Source: Ostrinia nubilalis (Eukaryota > Arthropoda > Insecta > Lepidoptera > Crambidae). Taken from it: DNA of 64,000 bases. This document shows, one piece after another, positions 10,531-22,196 of this stretch (positions are counted from its first letter, which is position 1; the number at the start of each line of letters is the position of its first letter). The stretch spans positions 11,530,501-11,594,500 of the forward strand of contig NC_087090.1 of assembly GCF_963855985.1 (NCBI RefSeq), read 5' to 3'. The notes below the pieces were generated by a model. That model was not told where the DNA came from and did not search any database. It saw only the letters and a list, made by a program, of their open reading frames with translations. Position numbers and translations under genes: made by a program.

Positions 10531-11471
10531 ATGATAACCCCGCCCTAAGTGTGCTGTACGCAGGCATTTACGTGGCCACGTTGACATACGCTGCGGCCGT
10601 ATGGTACCGACGCTTGTCGATTTTTGTGATGAGAAAGGTGTTATTGAATAGGTACTCAGCGACTGGCGCTCATTTTACTCACGAAGGCTTACAGGTCCTG
10701 CAGCACGGCAGCGTTACCTGTGCTTGCCGGCGTGTTGCCCGCCGACCTGGAAGTCTCTCGTGCAGGACGACTTGCGGAGGAGGGAATCCAACTGGCCCCC
10801 AGGGAGCGCCGGGAATTGAAGCGCACCATTAGAGGAGATGTCGTGGCCCTTTGGCAGGAGCGGTGGGATGCCAGCAGCGACAGACGTGAGCTGTACCAGT
10901 TCTTTCCCATCGTGGCGGTGAGGCTCTCACTCGGCTGGGTTGAACCTGATTACGTGGTTTCCCAATTGTTAACTGGGCACGGGTGCTTCAGCCAGCGCCT
11001 ACACAGGATGACGCTGTGCGAGTCTGCACTATGCCTATGCGGCGAGGAAGTCGAAGAGAGCCGCGATCACGCACTTTGGGAATGTAACCTCTATGACGAA
11101 GCTCGACAGAAGATGCTGGATGCGATACGGAGAGCCGAGCAAGGACCTGTTTATCACCAGGACCTCACGAGTAGTCGCAGTAACTGGATCGCGCTGCGCG
11201 AGTTCGCGCATTCCTGGCACACAATCAGGCGAAGTTACGAGAAGAAGTGATGACATTTATCAACGATAGCAGCCCGACGCGAAGTACCGTATTTGTGGTG
11301 TCAAGCCCCAGAAGGGGGAGAATTGACTATGAGAAGGGACATGGATCATAGAAATTTGTAGGGAGTCAAGTAAAGCGCCCGGGGAAAAAAGCCCAGAGCA
11401 AGTACCCGCGCGCTCTCCCGAGATTCGGTTCGTACGCCGTGAGGCAGGAAGAACCATGGGTGGTGGTGGGT
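10531..11471 (+). mobile_element. 5'-truncated R1-clade LINE inserted in the hAT element
   Basis: The insert is flanked by exact 13-bp copies of TAGTCACACTTTT (10518-10530 and 11472-11484), the target duplication of a LINE integration. It contains only the C-terminal end of ORF2 and a 3' untranslated region of about 220 bp ending in GGTGGTGGTGGG, with no poly-A tail. Its local GC content is much higher than that of the hAT flanks. It must be younger than the hAT element it splits. Confidence 0.85.
10546..11250 (+). pseudogene. R1-clade LINE ORF2, C-terminal part (broken)
   Basis: The reading starts with VLYAGIYVATLTYAAAVWY, a segment found near the end of the reverse transcriptase region of R1/TRAS/SART-like LINEs. 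A frameshift follows near 10690-10710. From 10720 a 176-residue frame reads through LAGVLPADLEVSRAGRLAEE to a TGA at 11248-11250. The C-terminal zinc-binding pattern is present at residues 105-122 of that frame: Cys105, Cys107, His117 and Cys122 (CLCGEE...RDHALWEC). This C-x-C-x9-H-x4-C arrangement is typical of the R1 group. The endonuclease and catalytic reverse transcriptase parts are absent because of the 5' truncation, so the copy cannot move on its own. Confidence 0.85.
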
Positions 11472-11884
11472 TAGTCACACTTTTGGAAAATCGAATCCGT
11501 CCGAATGGAATGTCACATTTTGCCACTTGTCTAGGGGGCAGATCAATTCAATTTCGGTTGCAATCGTGAGTGTGTGATCGAATAGCGAAAATTAAATTAG
11601 TTGCATCATGTCATCAGACCATCTGCATCAGTGAAAAAAAAATCGCCCATTTTATTTGGCACTATTTCGACATTAACAGATATTTACTATTTAAGTATGT
11701 ATTAGTCATTAATAATAGCCCAGAAAAAGAAATTAGTTTTGAAAGGCCTTAATATGGCTTTTTTGTAACTTTTTGGACTTTAAATAAGAGCCGTCATTAT
11801 TGTAAGCTATTTAATTTTTATTGATATTTACCTCAAAGATGAATGTATTTCATTTTATAAATAGGAAATTGTCGTAGTTTTTTA

Positions 11885-12010
11885 ATATCCGGTATCCGGC
11901 CGGATAGTGAGTTACTTTCCGGTATCCGGCAGGATAGTGAGTTACTATCCGGTATCCGGCCGGATAGTAAATTTAGGCCGGATATCCGGCCTACCGGATA
12001 GTTACCGGAT
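11885..12010. repeat. CCGGAT-rich subterminal repeats, three 30-bp units
   Basis: ATCCGGTATCCGGC followed by a GGATAGTGAGTTACT spacer is repeated with a period of 30 bp (units starting with CCGG at 11889, 11919 and 11949). A denser cluster of GGCCGGATATCCGGCC-like palindromes follows up to the right terminus. The left side of the same element (10355-10430) has the same ATCCGG vocabulary without the spacer. Confidence 0.8.
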
Positions 12011-12034
12011 ATCCGTTTCATCTCTAATAAAATC

Positions 12035-15000
12035 AACGATCTCATAATAATTATTTTGATACAATTTCATGAAAATGGTGCAATATGGTGGTTTTCCTTG
12101 TAGTTTCGTGAAGTTTCGGGATTTTAGCGTCTGTAAAGATTAAAATGCTGTTATCATTATGCACTGGGTACTAGGAATTTGATGGAGGCTTGCTCTGCAA
12201 AATCATTTTAGGGTAAATACTTATCAGTCTTCAGTTCGGAAAATATGTAGTTGGTTTTGAGCTAGTAAGTACCTACTTCATTTTATTTTTGCTCATAAAA
12301 TATTACCAACATCGTAACCCAAATATTACATTCTAATGATGTTACTGCTTGATGTTACAGATGATAACATATTGTATTAAATAAATTAGACAATAATAAT
12401 ACGAGTAACAATATGGACTCTGAGCGGTAAACCCATTGTGCAATATTGTTCGAGTGCTCCTGTTCCCATGGGCGGAATTAATTCCCGGAGCTCCCACGAG
12501 GGTCACTCGTGAGACAATATTGTTAGTGACAGCGCTGTGGCGGCGCAGGCGCCGAGCGGCCCGCATCTGCGCGCGCGCTCGTGGGAGTGCGTGCGGAAAC
12601 CGATCGCACCATGCAGCGTCAACAATAACACACAAATCAACGAGCTGTCCGTGGCAGGTCGCGCACTCACCCCTCTGGAAGCTGTGGGAACCATTCAATT
12701 AACAATATCATTCGCCAAATCCCCACCGAATCTAAACAAACTGCACATGAGTAGGGTGGGATAATGGGTAACTCTGAATAGATGCACACTGACCGGAAGC
12801 GGTGTATGCAGCATGCATTCGAGCCATTTTGATTTTTTATTGTTAAAAAACAGGAAAAAACGAAGAACCGTTACTTAAGTCGCGAATTTGTGATGTCTAT
12901 TCTGAATTGCGTAATGTGAGAGGAGTTGTTTCAGATTTCAACAGTGTTTTTTCAAGTCCAATGTTTATTAAATCCAAAGACGGTCTTCTAGGACCAACTA
13001 ATCGCCTACATATCAGACATTCATTTTATTTTTCCTGTTAAAGTACTCTAGTATTTATGGTATATCGGTAAGTCATTTTCTTTTTCAGCTTCATTCATTT
13101 TTCATTATTACTAGTTACTAAAGCGGTAATGAGTGGATGAGTAAGGGTGTTATTAATGCCGAGGGAGCGCAACAACCACCTGACGCTCGTGATCAGCTCT
13201 GCGTGACCACATTCGTCGTGTGTCATGTTGTAACTCCATCAATTATTGTTTCCGAATTTATGACGTTGTTAAATTCTTTGTCAAAACCTATTATCTACTT
13301 TTGTGTTACTATAATGTTAACAACCATGGTATCATATTGTGTGGTTTTATTTTACAGGTATTTAACTCTACTTTGAACGTTAGGCGGCTGAAATAGCTAA
13401 TATTAGTTAGTGTATAGTTTGTAGATACACTTTGGATTGGTACTTAATACACCGATTACGTCTGCGATGTGACACAATGTGGAAATACTCGCGTAACACT
13501 ACAATAACTTACTTAAAAATACTTAGTTTTAGTAAAACACCATTTATTTTACAGGGTAAATATTGTTGTAATAAACCAATTGTAATGGAAGAGCAAACTC
13601 GTAGCATCAGCGTTGCAAATGAATGGCGTTACGGGCCATAAGTTTTTCGATTAGATCGCGGCACGAGGCGCGGGCGGGCGGCGCGCGCGCAACTGTCAGC
13701 GGTCGCGTGCCCGCTTAATAAGCTCTTAATGAAATTAACTGCCGCGCACCATATTGCCGGCCTGTAGGGATGACCAACAAAAATGTAACAATTACAAAAC
13801 TCCGAATGATGTTTGATACGCTACCCCAGTTATCGAATAAATTACTGCTAATGTTACGTGCGTGTTTCCCCCAAAAATGGAAACGTATTACTGTATTAAA
13901 ACAATAACTTGATGTTGCTTACCTGAATTAACTATTAGAGTGGGTCATGTAATTATTGTGAGAAATCAATCATGTAAAAATGTGACTAGTATATGTAGAA
14001 GTAGGTATACTTTTGTCCTGCCCACAGGTGTCATTTTATCTTTTCAGCTACCCCAATTGGTCGGTATCAATTTGGTTCTCATGGGTCACATACTATCACA
14101 CCTTATTAGGTTATGCATGGGAATACTACAAAGATTTCCTTGTTAATAATATCAGTGCCTGTGACGTATAATAATGTTTACTTGATATGACAATCGAGGG
14201 TCTCACGAACGTTTGCTTTTATGTAGATTTAACTTAAAATGTTATAAGTACGCCACAGCCTTGCCACTTGCGATTGATTGAGATATTTGTTTCACATTTT
14301 TTTTTAATGTACCATACGGAAAAATACACACTAACATGCTTATGCTATGTATTTAGAAAGTATACAAATTACATACAGGATTTACATAGTAAATATGTTA
14401 AAAACTATTCCTAATTATACGAAACACTATCATTTTATTCATTGTGTAGTGTGTATCGATGTATAGATGTATATCGAAAATGTTCAGTTCAGTGAGTATC
14501 GAATGACGACGTGACTCTATATTTTATCTACAAAACAAATGTTAGCGTTCATATCTCACGATAGTTACTATTTAGAAACAATGTAGTATTTTATATCGAT
14601 ATTTAAAAAGTAATACATATTCTTATTTTCATTATTAACATTTGTTGCATCTCTGTGGCGAGTTTGGTCAATGCAGTCATAGAGTATTTTTCCTCCTGTC
14701 GTATAGTAAGTCTCCCTTCTGAGGAGGGCCGAGGCTAGTTGCTTGAATGAACACGTGCGCCTGCGCAAACACATGTGCGTCGGCATTCACACCGGCTCCT
14801 TTTACAAACTGATAAGATAAGGGCTAAGGTAATTAGTTAAGGGGATAGAGGACGTTTCCATGGCGTTTGTTGACTCGTCTACCCTTTGGTGTGAGGGTTT
14901 GAAATTCGGGCAGAAATTAATGATGAATTTTAATTATTGTGATGGGTGTTACTATGTATATTATGTATTTACAAAAAAAAGTGTTTATGTATGTTTATAG

Positions 15001-15569
15001 CCGTTGTCTAGTACCCATAGTACAAGCTTTGCTTAGTTTGGGACTAGAGGCGCAGTGTAAAATGTCCAAGGATATTTATTTATTTATTTTCGTATTAATG
15101 ATGCTTTACGAAGACGGGGTAATATTTTTCAGGGCTACCTGAAATCAGGTATTAGGCTGAAATAACTTTATGAGCTAATACTAAGTAGGATAGGTACCTG
15201 CATATTAATGCGATATAGCAATAGGATCTCAAATTATACTGCAACCTATATTTGTAGAGCTTAACAAAAGCACTTTAATAATTCTGGAAATGTATGGTAT
15301 GTACCTAGGTACATAATGTATTTTTCTGTTGGGTGCCAAAGTTTTTATTATTTCGCTTTTTGATTTTTCATAAGGTGTGAAACTTTAAAGTCTAATATGG
15401 CAAATCGATCTGCTTTGACATTAACTTGTTTATTTCCTAATAAGGAATCAAATAAATAAACTATGCTCTTCTATTTCATAAACACACGACACCCTATTAA
15501 AGTTATGATTTATGTGCGTTTACGATCGTTGAGTTATTCACAGATCTTCGGTCGACTCTCGTTTCGGTG
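12035..15569. other. Gene-poor stretch with GC-rich islets
   Basis: No gene recognised. CpG-rich islets lie at about 12460-12660 (contains GCGCAGGCGCCG at 12543-12554), 13629-13745 (listed separately) and 14745-14790. Open frames in the first islet overlap on both strands, as expected from GC-rich sequence, and have no recognisable domain. A TATCGATA octamer lies at 14594-14601. The remainder is AT-rich, with one CAT/ATT-rich tract near 13086-13110. Confidence 0.45.
13629..13745. promoter_or_regulatory. Candidate cis-regulatory islet
   Basis: TTACGGGCCAT (13629-13639), GATTAGA (about 13653), a run of GCGCGC-type sequence and CTGTCAGC (13693-13700) are followed by AT-rich TTAATGAAATTAA motifs. 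TGACAG is the known core of TALE homeodomain (Meis/Homothorax) sites, and TTAAT is a homeodomain core. The same three non-trivial words (TTACGGGCCAT, GATTAGA, CTGACAG) also cluster at 29862-29930. A regulatory role is inferred, not shown. Confidence 0.35.
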
Positions 15570-15577
15570 CTCTCTGG

Positions 15578-16001
15578 CAGGGATGTTACAGATATGAAGT
15601 TTCGGTTATGGATACGGTTACGGATATTAGAATAATATTATACCGGTTTCGGTTACGGTTACGGATATGAAATCATTTCGGATTATCCGAAAGTTTCGGA
15701 TAATTTCGGTTACGGATATTAGAATTCTAAAAATGTATAATTCAAATAGCAAGATGCTGCGCGACCCATATACTTAGCCACTTTATGTACTACGACAGCA
15801 TCTATGATAGTGGTAAAACAGATGGGGATATCAGATTGTGCCAGGGAATGCCAGACAAGTAACAAATATAAAAAAAAACCATTAAGATTTAGACTCCTTT
15901 ATCCGAAACCTTTGAATCGGTTTCGGTTACGGTTACGGATATTTTTTATTTCGAATATCCGATAGTTTCGGTTACGGTTACGGATATCTATAACATCCCT
16001 G
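15578..16001. mobile_element. 424-bp non-autonomous hAT element
   Basis: The ends are CAGGGATGTTACAGATAT on the left and the inverse of CAGGGATGTTATAGATAT on the right. The octamer CTCTCTGG is duplicated exactly (15570-15577 and 16002-16009). Both sides contain many copies of TTTCGGTTACGGTTACGGAT and related CGGATATT words, arranged as inverted subterminal arrays around a unique core (about 15720-15890). There is no coding capacity. The CAGGGATG terminus and 8-bp duplication place it in the hAT superfamily. Confidence 0.88.
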
Positions 16002-16009
16002 CTCTCTGG

Positions 16010-16798
16010 CGCGTCTGATGAGTTACAATCATCGTTAAACTCTGAGTGGGATTATTATATGCGCTGGATATGTCCATTGTGAAAATGGGACACACACCCA
16101 CTTCGTGTGTTGTTGGCATTTACAAGTTCACTGCGCTATTGTTACCCATCGATATATTATTAATGTTTTAATATATCATGTTGTATTCGAATATACGATA
16201 ATTTTATGCATGCACAATGTTACAAACAGAAGTGAAATAATAACTTAATAAAACAGGAAATAAACGCATAATAAAACCCTAAATACCTATTGTTACTATC
16301 GACCAAACCAATGTTAAATTCATAATTAAGTTGAGTTGAGTACCTACCTAAATTAAGTAATACAAAATATCGAAAATTCGGTAAGCTAAGTATACAAATT
16401 ATGTACGTACATATACCAACGTCGGTATGGGAACGGATTGAACACCTGCCCGCAGCTTCCGATTGCTAGCTTGACTTCAGAAGGGTCACTCGGTTCACAG
16501 TTCACCCACCGACCGACAACACAATTGAAAACTAGTTTATAATTAATTCGATATAAATATGCACTAGTTTCGTGATCCGGTCCCTTTTGTTAAATAACCG
16601 ATCGAATTTTTAACAGCGTGATTTATTGAAATTAACATAAAACGTTATGATAGTAATAACAATGGTAAATAACGGTTTTCTCACAAGATGTATCGGAATC
16701 AAAACTGGTAGCTGGTGAATATGCATATTTTATAATATTTAAATTACAATTTTGATCGTTACCTATATACCAGATAGGTTGTTTTCACCAGTCATACA
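16010..16798. other. AT-rich intergenic sequence
   Basis: No gene or mobile element recognised. A slightly more GC-rich patch lies at about 16428-16525 (from ACGGATTGAACACCTGCCCG to the ACCGACCGACAACAC region), of unknown nature. Confidence 0.4.
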
Positions 16799-16940
16799 CC
16801 CGTATTCACAGACATTACTATGAGGTCTCACAGTGCGCGTGGACGCACAGGGTGACATATGAACCAATCACAGAGCTCTATTCAACGCTGTGCGTTCGAT
16901 TTGCTGCTTCACTTAAGCAAGCATCGTTTCTGAATACGGG
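16799..16940. mobile_element. 142-bp MITE-like element
   Basis: It begins CCCGTATTCACAGACATTAC and ends with the near-inverse CGTTTCTGAATACGGG. The interior includes GTGCGCGTGGACGCACAGGG and ACCAATCACAGAGCTCTATT, a sequence I recognise as recurrent in lepidopteran genomes. The terminal inverted repeats are only about 12 bp. No convincing target duplication is visible. Confidence 0.6.
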
Positions 16941-19700
16941 CGTAGACTCGCATCTTAGTCTAGTAGTTTTCTCTACAATTGAAAAGTATGTAACAGTAAT
17001 TTATTGCGATAATTATGTATAAGTGGTCAGCTCTGATACATAAATGGATGAAATATACCCCATATTTACATAACTACAGATCACGTTGCTAAACTAACAA
17101 CCAATAGGAAGTTGTTGACAGGTGTGTTGATATAGACGGAGATGCTTATTGCCCGGTGTTACCATTTTCCGTTGGCTATAATAGACTCATTGTGTACTTC
17201 GATATTTTGTAGAGAGATAGTTTATTACGATAAATAACATTACGAATTTAACGTTTTAGGTACTCTAACTTATGTAAAATATAAAAAGAATCCAGACAGA
17301 ATATATTTATAACATAGAAATCTTGTTGACCACAAAAGTCCTTTCTGTGCCTATCTACTGATTTGTTTCTGAATATAAAGACTTCATAACTGACTTTAGC
17401 AAGGGTCACCAACTTGTATTTTAATACGGGACAAACAAAACACACAGAAAGCTTTTCTAACTTCTCGTATTGACATCCTTGTGTACCCAGGTTTTATAGC
17501 CAATCGGTGTCAGACAACAGCGTTGTATTACTTACTTACGGTAGGTAACGTATTTCACTTAAATTTTAAGGATTTTACCTAAGCGAATTAAAATAAGTAG
17601 TTTAATTAGCTTAGCCTTCATTATCGTTTTGATATAGTATGTTGAAAGTTGTTTGATGATAAAACAAAAAGCAATGTTATTGTAAGATTCAATAGGAAAA
17701 GTGGTGCTTGTAAAATAAAATAAAAGAGGAAAATCCTAGAAAATAAAGTCAGAATTAGGGGCACCGAACACTGAGTGTTTGCATTAGAGGCGCGGGCATA
17801 TAACACGTGCTGAGGTCTGAGCACATACACATAGATGCTCAGGTATGTAAAGGGGAGCGCACAGCTGTTTCCACAAGAGCAACATAAACCGCCTGAGCTT
17901 GCTTGTGCAATGCTCGCCGACAGCACACAAATTGATATAGCCCATTCAAGAAGTTTCAGCTGTGCTTTTTTCAAATCGTCATCCTTTCCTGTACAAGTGT
18001 AAGATTGTAAATGGACTGATTGTCGCAATAAATAGGTACCTATGTATATTATACGTTTTTATGTTCATAGTTTTAATACTTTTAATTTCCAACGGCGCCG
18101 GTGATCATTAGATTTTACTCCAATGTAGTTAAAATCGACAATTTGAGCTATTTTTAACAATAATAACACAACAGTACTCATTATTCATCAACATAATATA
18201 CAGTACGATTGCAGCAATTGATGCAGAAAGGCTTGACTATCTTCTATATTAAGCAGCATTATTTGAAGTGCCAACTCTAGATCTATCAGCTGAGTTGGCA
18301 TTCGCTATTTCTCCGAAACGGAGATTTGTTATGGTTGTATGGCTATCTGAACATTGCCGTATACCTGTAGGTATCTATCTCAGCCGGTTTCTTATAAATT
18401 TGACGTTAGAACGAGATAGCGCCGATGTTGCAATGTTCCGCAGATCCTATTTTCATTGAGCTTCATAAAAGGGATCGTGAAAGATGAATGAAGGTCGTCA
18501 TGATTTTACGACATTTTTTGTATTCCATGGTTCGGTGTGAATAGCTTTTATTTATTTTGTACAATAAAAAAACGATGTCATTGTGCGCATCAAGCTACCT
18601 ACCTGTGTCGCAGCACATGCCAGTTTTTTTTGTTTGAATTGTTGTCAGCAAAATATGCTTTGTGAGTGCCAGCGCGCCGCCGCAAATCTGTAAATCTTGG
18701 GATAACTGAGACAAAGAATAATTAGAAGTTTCTATGCAATATCATTTCTCTTGTTAACGTAATGTTGCGTAAACGTCGTTAGATACTGGAGGCAGATAAA
18801 GCCTAGTCCCTGAACCCAGCTAACCTAATTGACAAGCGGAGCCCGCACGCTTCACATCATCGATCAACTTGACCACCTCACAATCGGCTTACGAAATTCA
18901 CATTCGTCTAGATATGGATCCTGCCACAATTACCGTAACAGTGGGAGATTATTCCTGTTTTTGCAGCTATAATGGTTTAGTATACTTGATCTTTACTAAT
19001 AAATCGATTTTTAAGTCAATTAAGTACAAAGTAAGTTCACTGACTAAAACTTGCTTAATAAACGTTTCTAAGTGTAAACCTATTATTCTGCGTAATTCGT
19101 GCTATCTTGCGCGTAGTTGCGCATAACAAAGATAATTTAACTGAGACCTATAAGTAATAATGAACGCATACTGAAGCGGTATCAAAACTGGACACCGCTT
19201 CCGCAATTTTGCTCTGATTGCAAACAATGGAACAAGTGGCGGGGCGGCGTCGGCCACTGGCTTAATAAATAATTTACAACGAGTTACTGGAGTGGCAACC
19301 GCTCTACGTAAGCTTCGTTACTTCATTAGCCATATTAAAGTGTTAACATGAACCTCATTTAGTTGTTAGTTTAGCTAGCAACAATTAAATCAACAATAAG
19401 CTAGAAACTGTACTCTCCTTGGGTTCTATAGTTTGAAAAATTCCCTGTTTGGCATGGAGCTTAAGGTATTGCAAGGCTTAAATTAACATGATTTTCCGAC
19501 CCTAAACACGTAGATAGCCTGTTACGGAGAGCATTTTAAGCCGTTGGGTACCTATCAAACCTTGTCAGACATCTATCTATAGTTGCTCGATAAAAATTCA
19601 CAGCATAGTTTGTGCAAAATTTCAGATTATAAGCAGCATAAAACTGTAATCAAGGTTACTTTTTTAAATATAACGAGTTATAAGCTTTTGGTTTATAATG
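16941..19700. other. Gene-poor stretch
   Basis: No gene recognised. The open frame at 17621-18028 (minus) lies in ordinary AT-rich sequence, has low-complexity hydrophobic composition and no domain, and I do not accept it as a gene. Small GC-rich patches occur at 18668-18690 and 19190-19262 (GGCGGGGCGGCGTCGGCCAC). The remainder is AT-rich. Confidence 0.4.
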
Positions 19701-19883
19701 AACTAGCTTTCCGCCCGCGGCTTCGCCCGCGTGGAATTTTGTCTGTCACAGAAAAACTTTATCGCGCGCGTCCCTGTTTCAAAAACCGGGATAAAAACTA
19801 TCCTATGTTCTTTCCCGGGACTCAAACTATCTCTATGCCAAATTTCATCAATATCGGTTGCGAGGTTTAAGCGGGAAAGCGTA

Positions 19884-19924
<41 letters not shown>

Positions 19925-19962
19925 GTTACTTTCGCATTTATAATATTATATTATAGTTGGGA
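19701..19962 (+). repeat. RTE-like retroelement 3' end with (CAGA)n
   Basis: The head AACTAGCTTTCCGCCCGCGG, then CTTCGCCCGCGTGGAATTTT, the middle TCAATATCGGTTGCGAGGTT and the tail ACTTTCGCATTTATAATATT match the commonest lepidopteran retroelement tail I know of. The fragment at 10012-10222 has the same head and tail. It is 5'-truncated, with no protein-coding part retained. The open frame across 19583-19943 is an accident of this repeat. Confidence 0.75.
19885..19924 (+). repeat. (CAGA)10 microsatellite
   Basis: Ten uninterrupted CAGA units (40 bp) lie inside the RTE-like repeat. This family commonly carries a CAGA tract at this place, so it arrived with the insertion and may vary in length between individuals. 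Confidence 0.95.
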
Positions 19963-22032
19963 TGAATGTTATGCTATTAGTGCATAGTTGCAGGAGCCGT
20001 CATGTCGCGCTCGTCGGTCGTGGCCGGAGAACAATCGGCTGCTGGCGCCGCGCGATCCGATCTGCGCGTTCTCAATTAGGTACAAGTTGAAGGCTGAATT
20101 TGAAATCATTTATCGATATAAGTAAGTCAGTTTTTTGTTTTTGAGCTGTCATATGTTCCGTTTCCACCTAAATCCTGGAGATTTTTTTAGCATCAGAGGA
20201 AATTAAGTACGAACAGTTAACCCCGAAACTCCTTGATTCTCATATTAGGGTGCTTTTTCTTCATAACTTTGAAGTTATACTTACTCGTTACGTGTTAAAT
20301 AAAACTGGCTGTTGCTGCTTTAAAGCGTTAAGTCCTCAGTCACCCCAACATTACAGCTTTTAACTTGGACTGCCTTTGAATAGGAGCAGAATTGCTTACA
20401 ATCGGCTCTACACGCAACTAACAATACCTATTATGCAGTTACATCATTATTTCTCGATCCAGACAGGAAAGTAATGAATTACAGTTAATCGACGTTTAGG
20501 TATACCTACAATATGTAAACAGAATTTAAAATTATAACCATAACATAATAAAGTTGAGCAACAAAAAATCTAACTTCGGGCTTAATCAATCTTGTCAATT
20601 GTGTCCATCATTTGTTCTGAATCAGCAAATTAAATTGCATGAGGTTAGTGGTCGGTATTGGATCGGCAATCGACAGATAGTGCCTGTAAACACGTCGTCT
20701 GTATCGCAACAATCTATTTATAATCACCGGCCGGCGAGACCACTGTGTGTTAAATGTCTGATATTTACGATTACGAGCATGAGACGCCGGCTCTAGTGAT
20801 GTCTAGTTGAATATCGATATTATCGAATCAATTTTAGGTACGATAAAAGCAACAAAATTAATAATTTGATGTTGATTAACCAATAAAGTACATGATTGAC
20901 TAAACTACTACTACTACGAAATTAATTGTAGCTACGAAGACTACGAAGAGTATGACTGCTTTATTTATTGATTAAAGAATGACGTTTCGTAACATCAAAC
21001 ATTAATAAGTATACTCAAATAATACCTACTTAATTACCAATGTCCACAGAAAAATTTAATGCAAACTTATTTTACCTACTTCTATGTAGGTACTTCGATT
21101 AACTCAGACCATAAAAAAGTTATTACAACAAACAAAAGATTTTCTAATTATGCCTACGCAAGTATTGATTATTAACTTAACCAATCATTATTCAAAGGCA
21201 TTTAAACAAAAAAGCGTTAACTCGTTAGAGTGTGATGCGTTGAAGTCTTTTCATTGAGTCGTAGGCGCTACGAGCGCGCGAGTACACACGTTAATTATCA
21301 CTTGTCCATCATTACGCAAACGCAAAACGGTTTCGATTCAGTTACATGCATCTCTGTCACTCAACCGGGGAAGCTCGTATGAGTGAGAAGGACCTCAGAG
21401 CCGAAATATCGTAATCGTTTTGTGGAGTGACCCGCTGGAGATATCGACACGTTTGGGCGAGGCACTAATCTCGGAACGATTAGCGCACCCGCGGCAATAC
21501 GGCGCGCACGTGCGCCGCCAGCCGGTGAGTAAGCTCCTAGTTACACTCGACAACTTTACCTTTACCTCTCACAATACTACAACCGACAAACACAACCTTT
21601 ACCGCGCAACGTTAAAGCTCAAAACGCAGCATCCGCAATCACAAACAAACGCAAACTGTGATTTGTTGTAGCTACACCGGCCCTTAGCACAACTATCTCT
21701 AGACTGTCACGCAAACAAAATCCGAGTAAATAGTCTATAAGAAAATGTATAGTTGAGGATAATTGACTGGTCATTATCTATTGTAACTTGATTTTAATTG
21801 AGCAAATATTTTTTACGCGAGCTTTTGCTCTGATAGATGCGACGTGGAATGATCTGAGAATCCATTTATGAGGTCGGAGGTCAGCGCCTATTATTGTATA
21901 AAATGGTATTGTTTGTCTTCATTTAAATTCCGATACAGTTTCGATCTACTGTCAGATTAGGAATCAATTAAACTAAAATATGTAAACAAGGTTAAAGAAT
22001 TCACAGTATTTTGGTCAATTAAGTACACTATT
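19963..22032. other. Gene-poor stretch with GC-rich islets and a donor-like site
   Basis: GC-rich islets lie at 19990-20075 and 21245-21540. The second ends in CCAGCCGGTGAGTAAG, whose GT at 21525-21526 sits in a near-consensus 5' splice site, so a short non-coding first exon is possible but unsupported. TATCGATA octamers lie at 20111-20118 and 20812-20819. No protein domain is seen in any frame. Confidence 0.4.
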
Positions 22033-22150
22033 GCCCGTTTTCACCATCAATCCCTAATTTTTAAGTGACCCCTTTGAAAACAAAATTCCTGATATAAGTG
22101 TTATACTATAGAGGTCACCTAAAAATTAGGGGTTGATGGTGAAAACGGGC
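22033..22150. mobile_element. 118-bp palindromic MITE
   Basis: The left arm GCCCGTTTTCACCATCAATC continues CCTAATTTTTAAGTGACC. It is mirrored by GGTCACCTAAAAATTAGG followed by GGTTGATGGTGAAAACGGGC, giving arms of about 38 bp with two mismatches. I recognise this as a very common lepidopteran MITE. Immediately downstream (22158-22196) TTTCAGCCAAATGACGTCCA, then CTGCTGGACAAAGG, is a fragment of a LINE tail, so the MITE sits beside or within older repeat sequence. Confidence 0.8.
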
Positions 22151-22196
22151 ATCGTTCGTTTCAGCCAAATGACGTCCACTGCTGGACAAAGGAAAC

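Larger units (their letters stand above)
10334..12026. mobile_element. hAT-like element with perfect 8-bp target duplication
   Basis: The terminal repeats are TAGAGATGAAACGGATA on the left and its inverted counterpart (ATCCGTTTCATCTCTA) on the right. The octamer ATAAAATC flanks both ends exactly (10326-10333 and 12027-12034). An 8-bp duplication with (C/T)AGRGATG-type ends is characteristic of the hAT superfamily. Subterminal regions at 10355-10430 and 11885-12010 are packed with CCGGAT/ATCCGG repeats, possible transposase-binding sites. No hAT transposase is seen, so the element is non-autonomous. Without the LINE inserted at 10531-11471 and its extra target copy it would be about 740 bp. 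Confidence 0.85.

Noticed and set aside
12342..12764. Four overlapping open frames on both strands
   Set aside because: They lie in one CpG-rich islet where stops are rare, conflict with each other in frame, and match no family.
17621..18028. 135-codon minus-strand open frame
   Set aside because: AT-rich, hydrophobic low-complexity translation with no domain, splice context or supporting repeat; most likely chance.
19885..19924. CAGA array as a CRISPR or functional repeat array
   Set aside because: It is a simple microsatellite carried inside a known type of retroelement tail.
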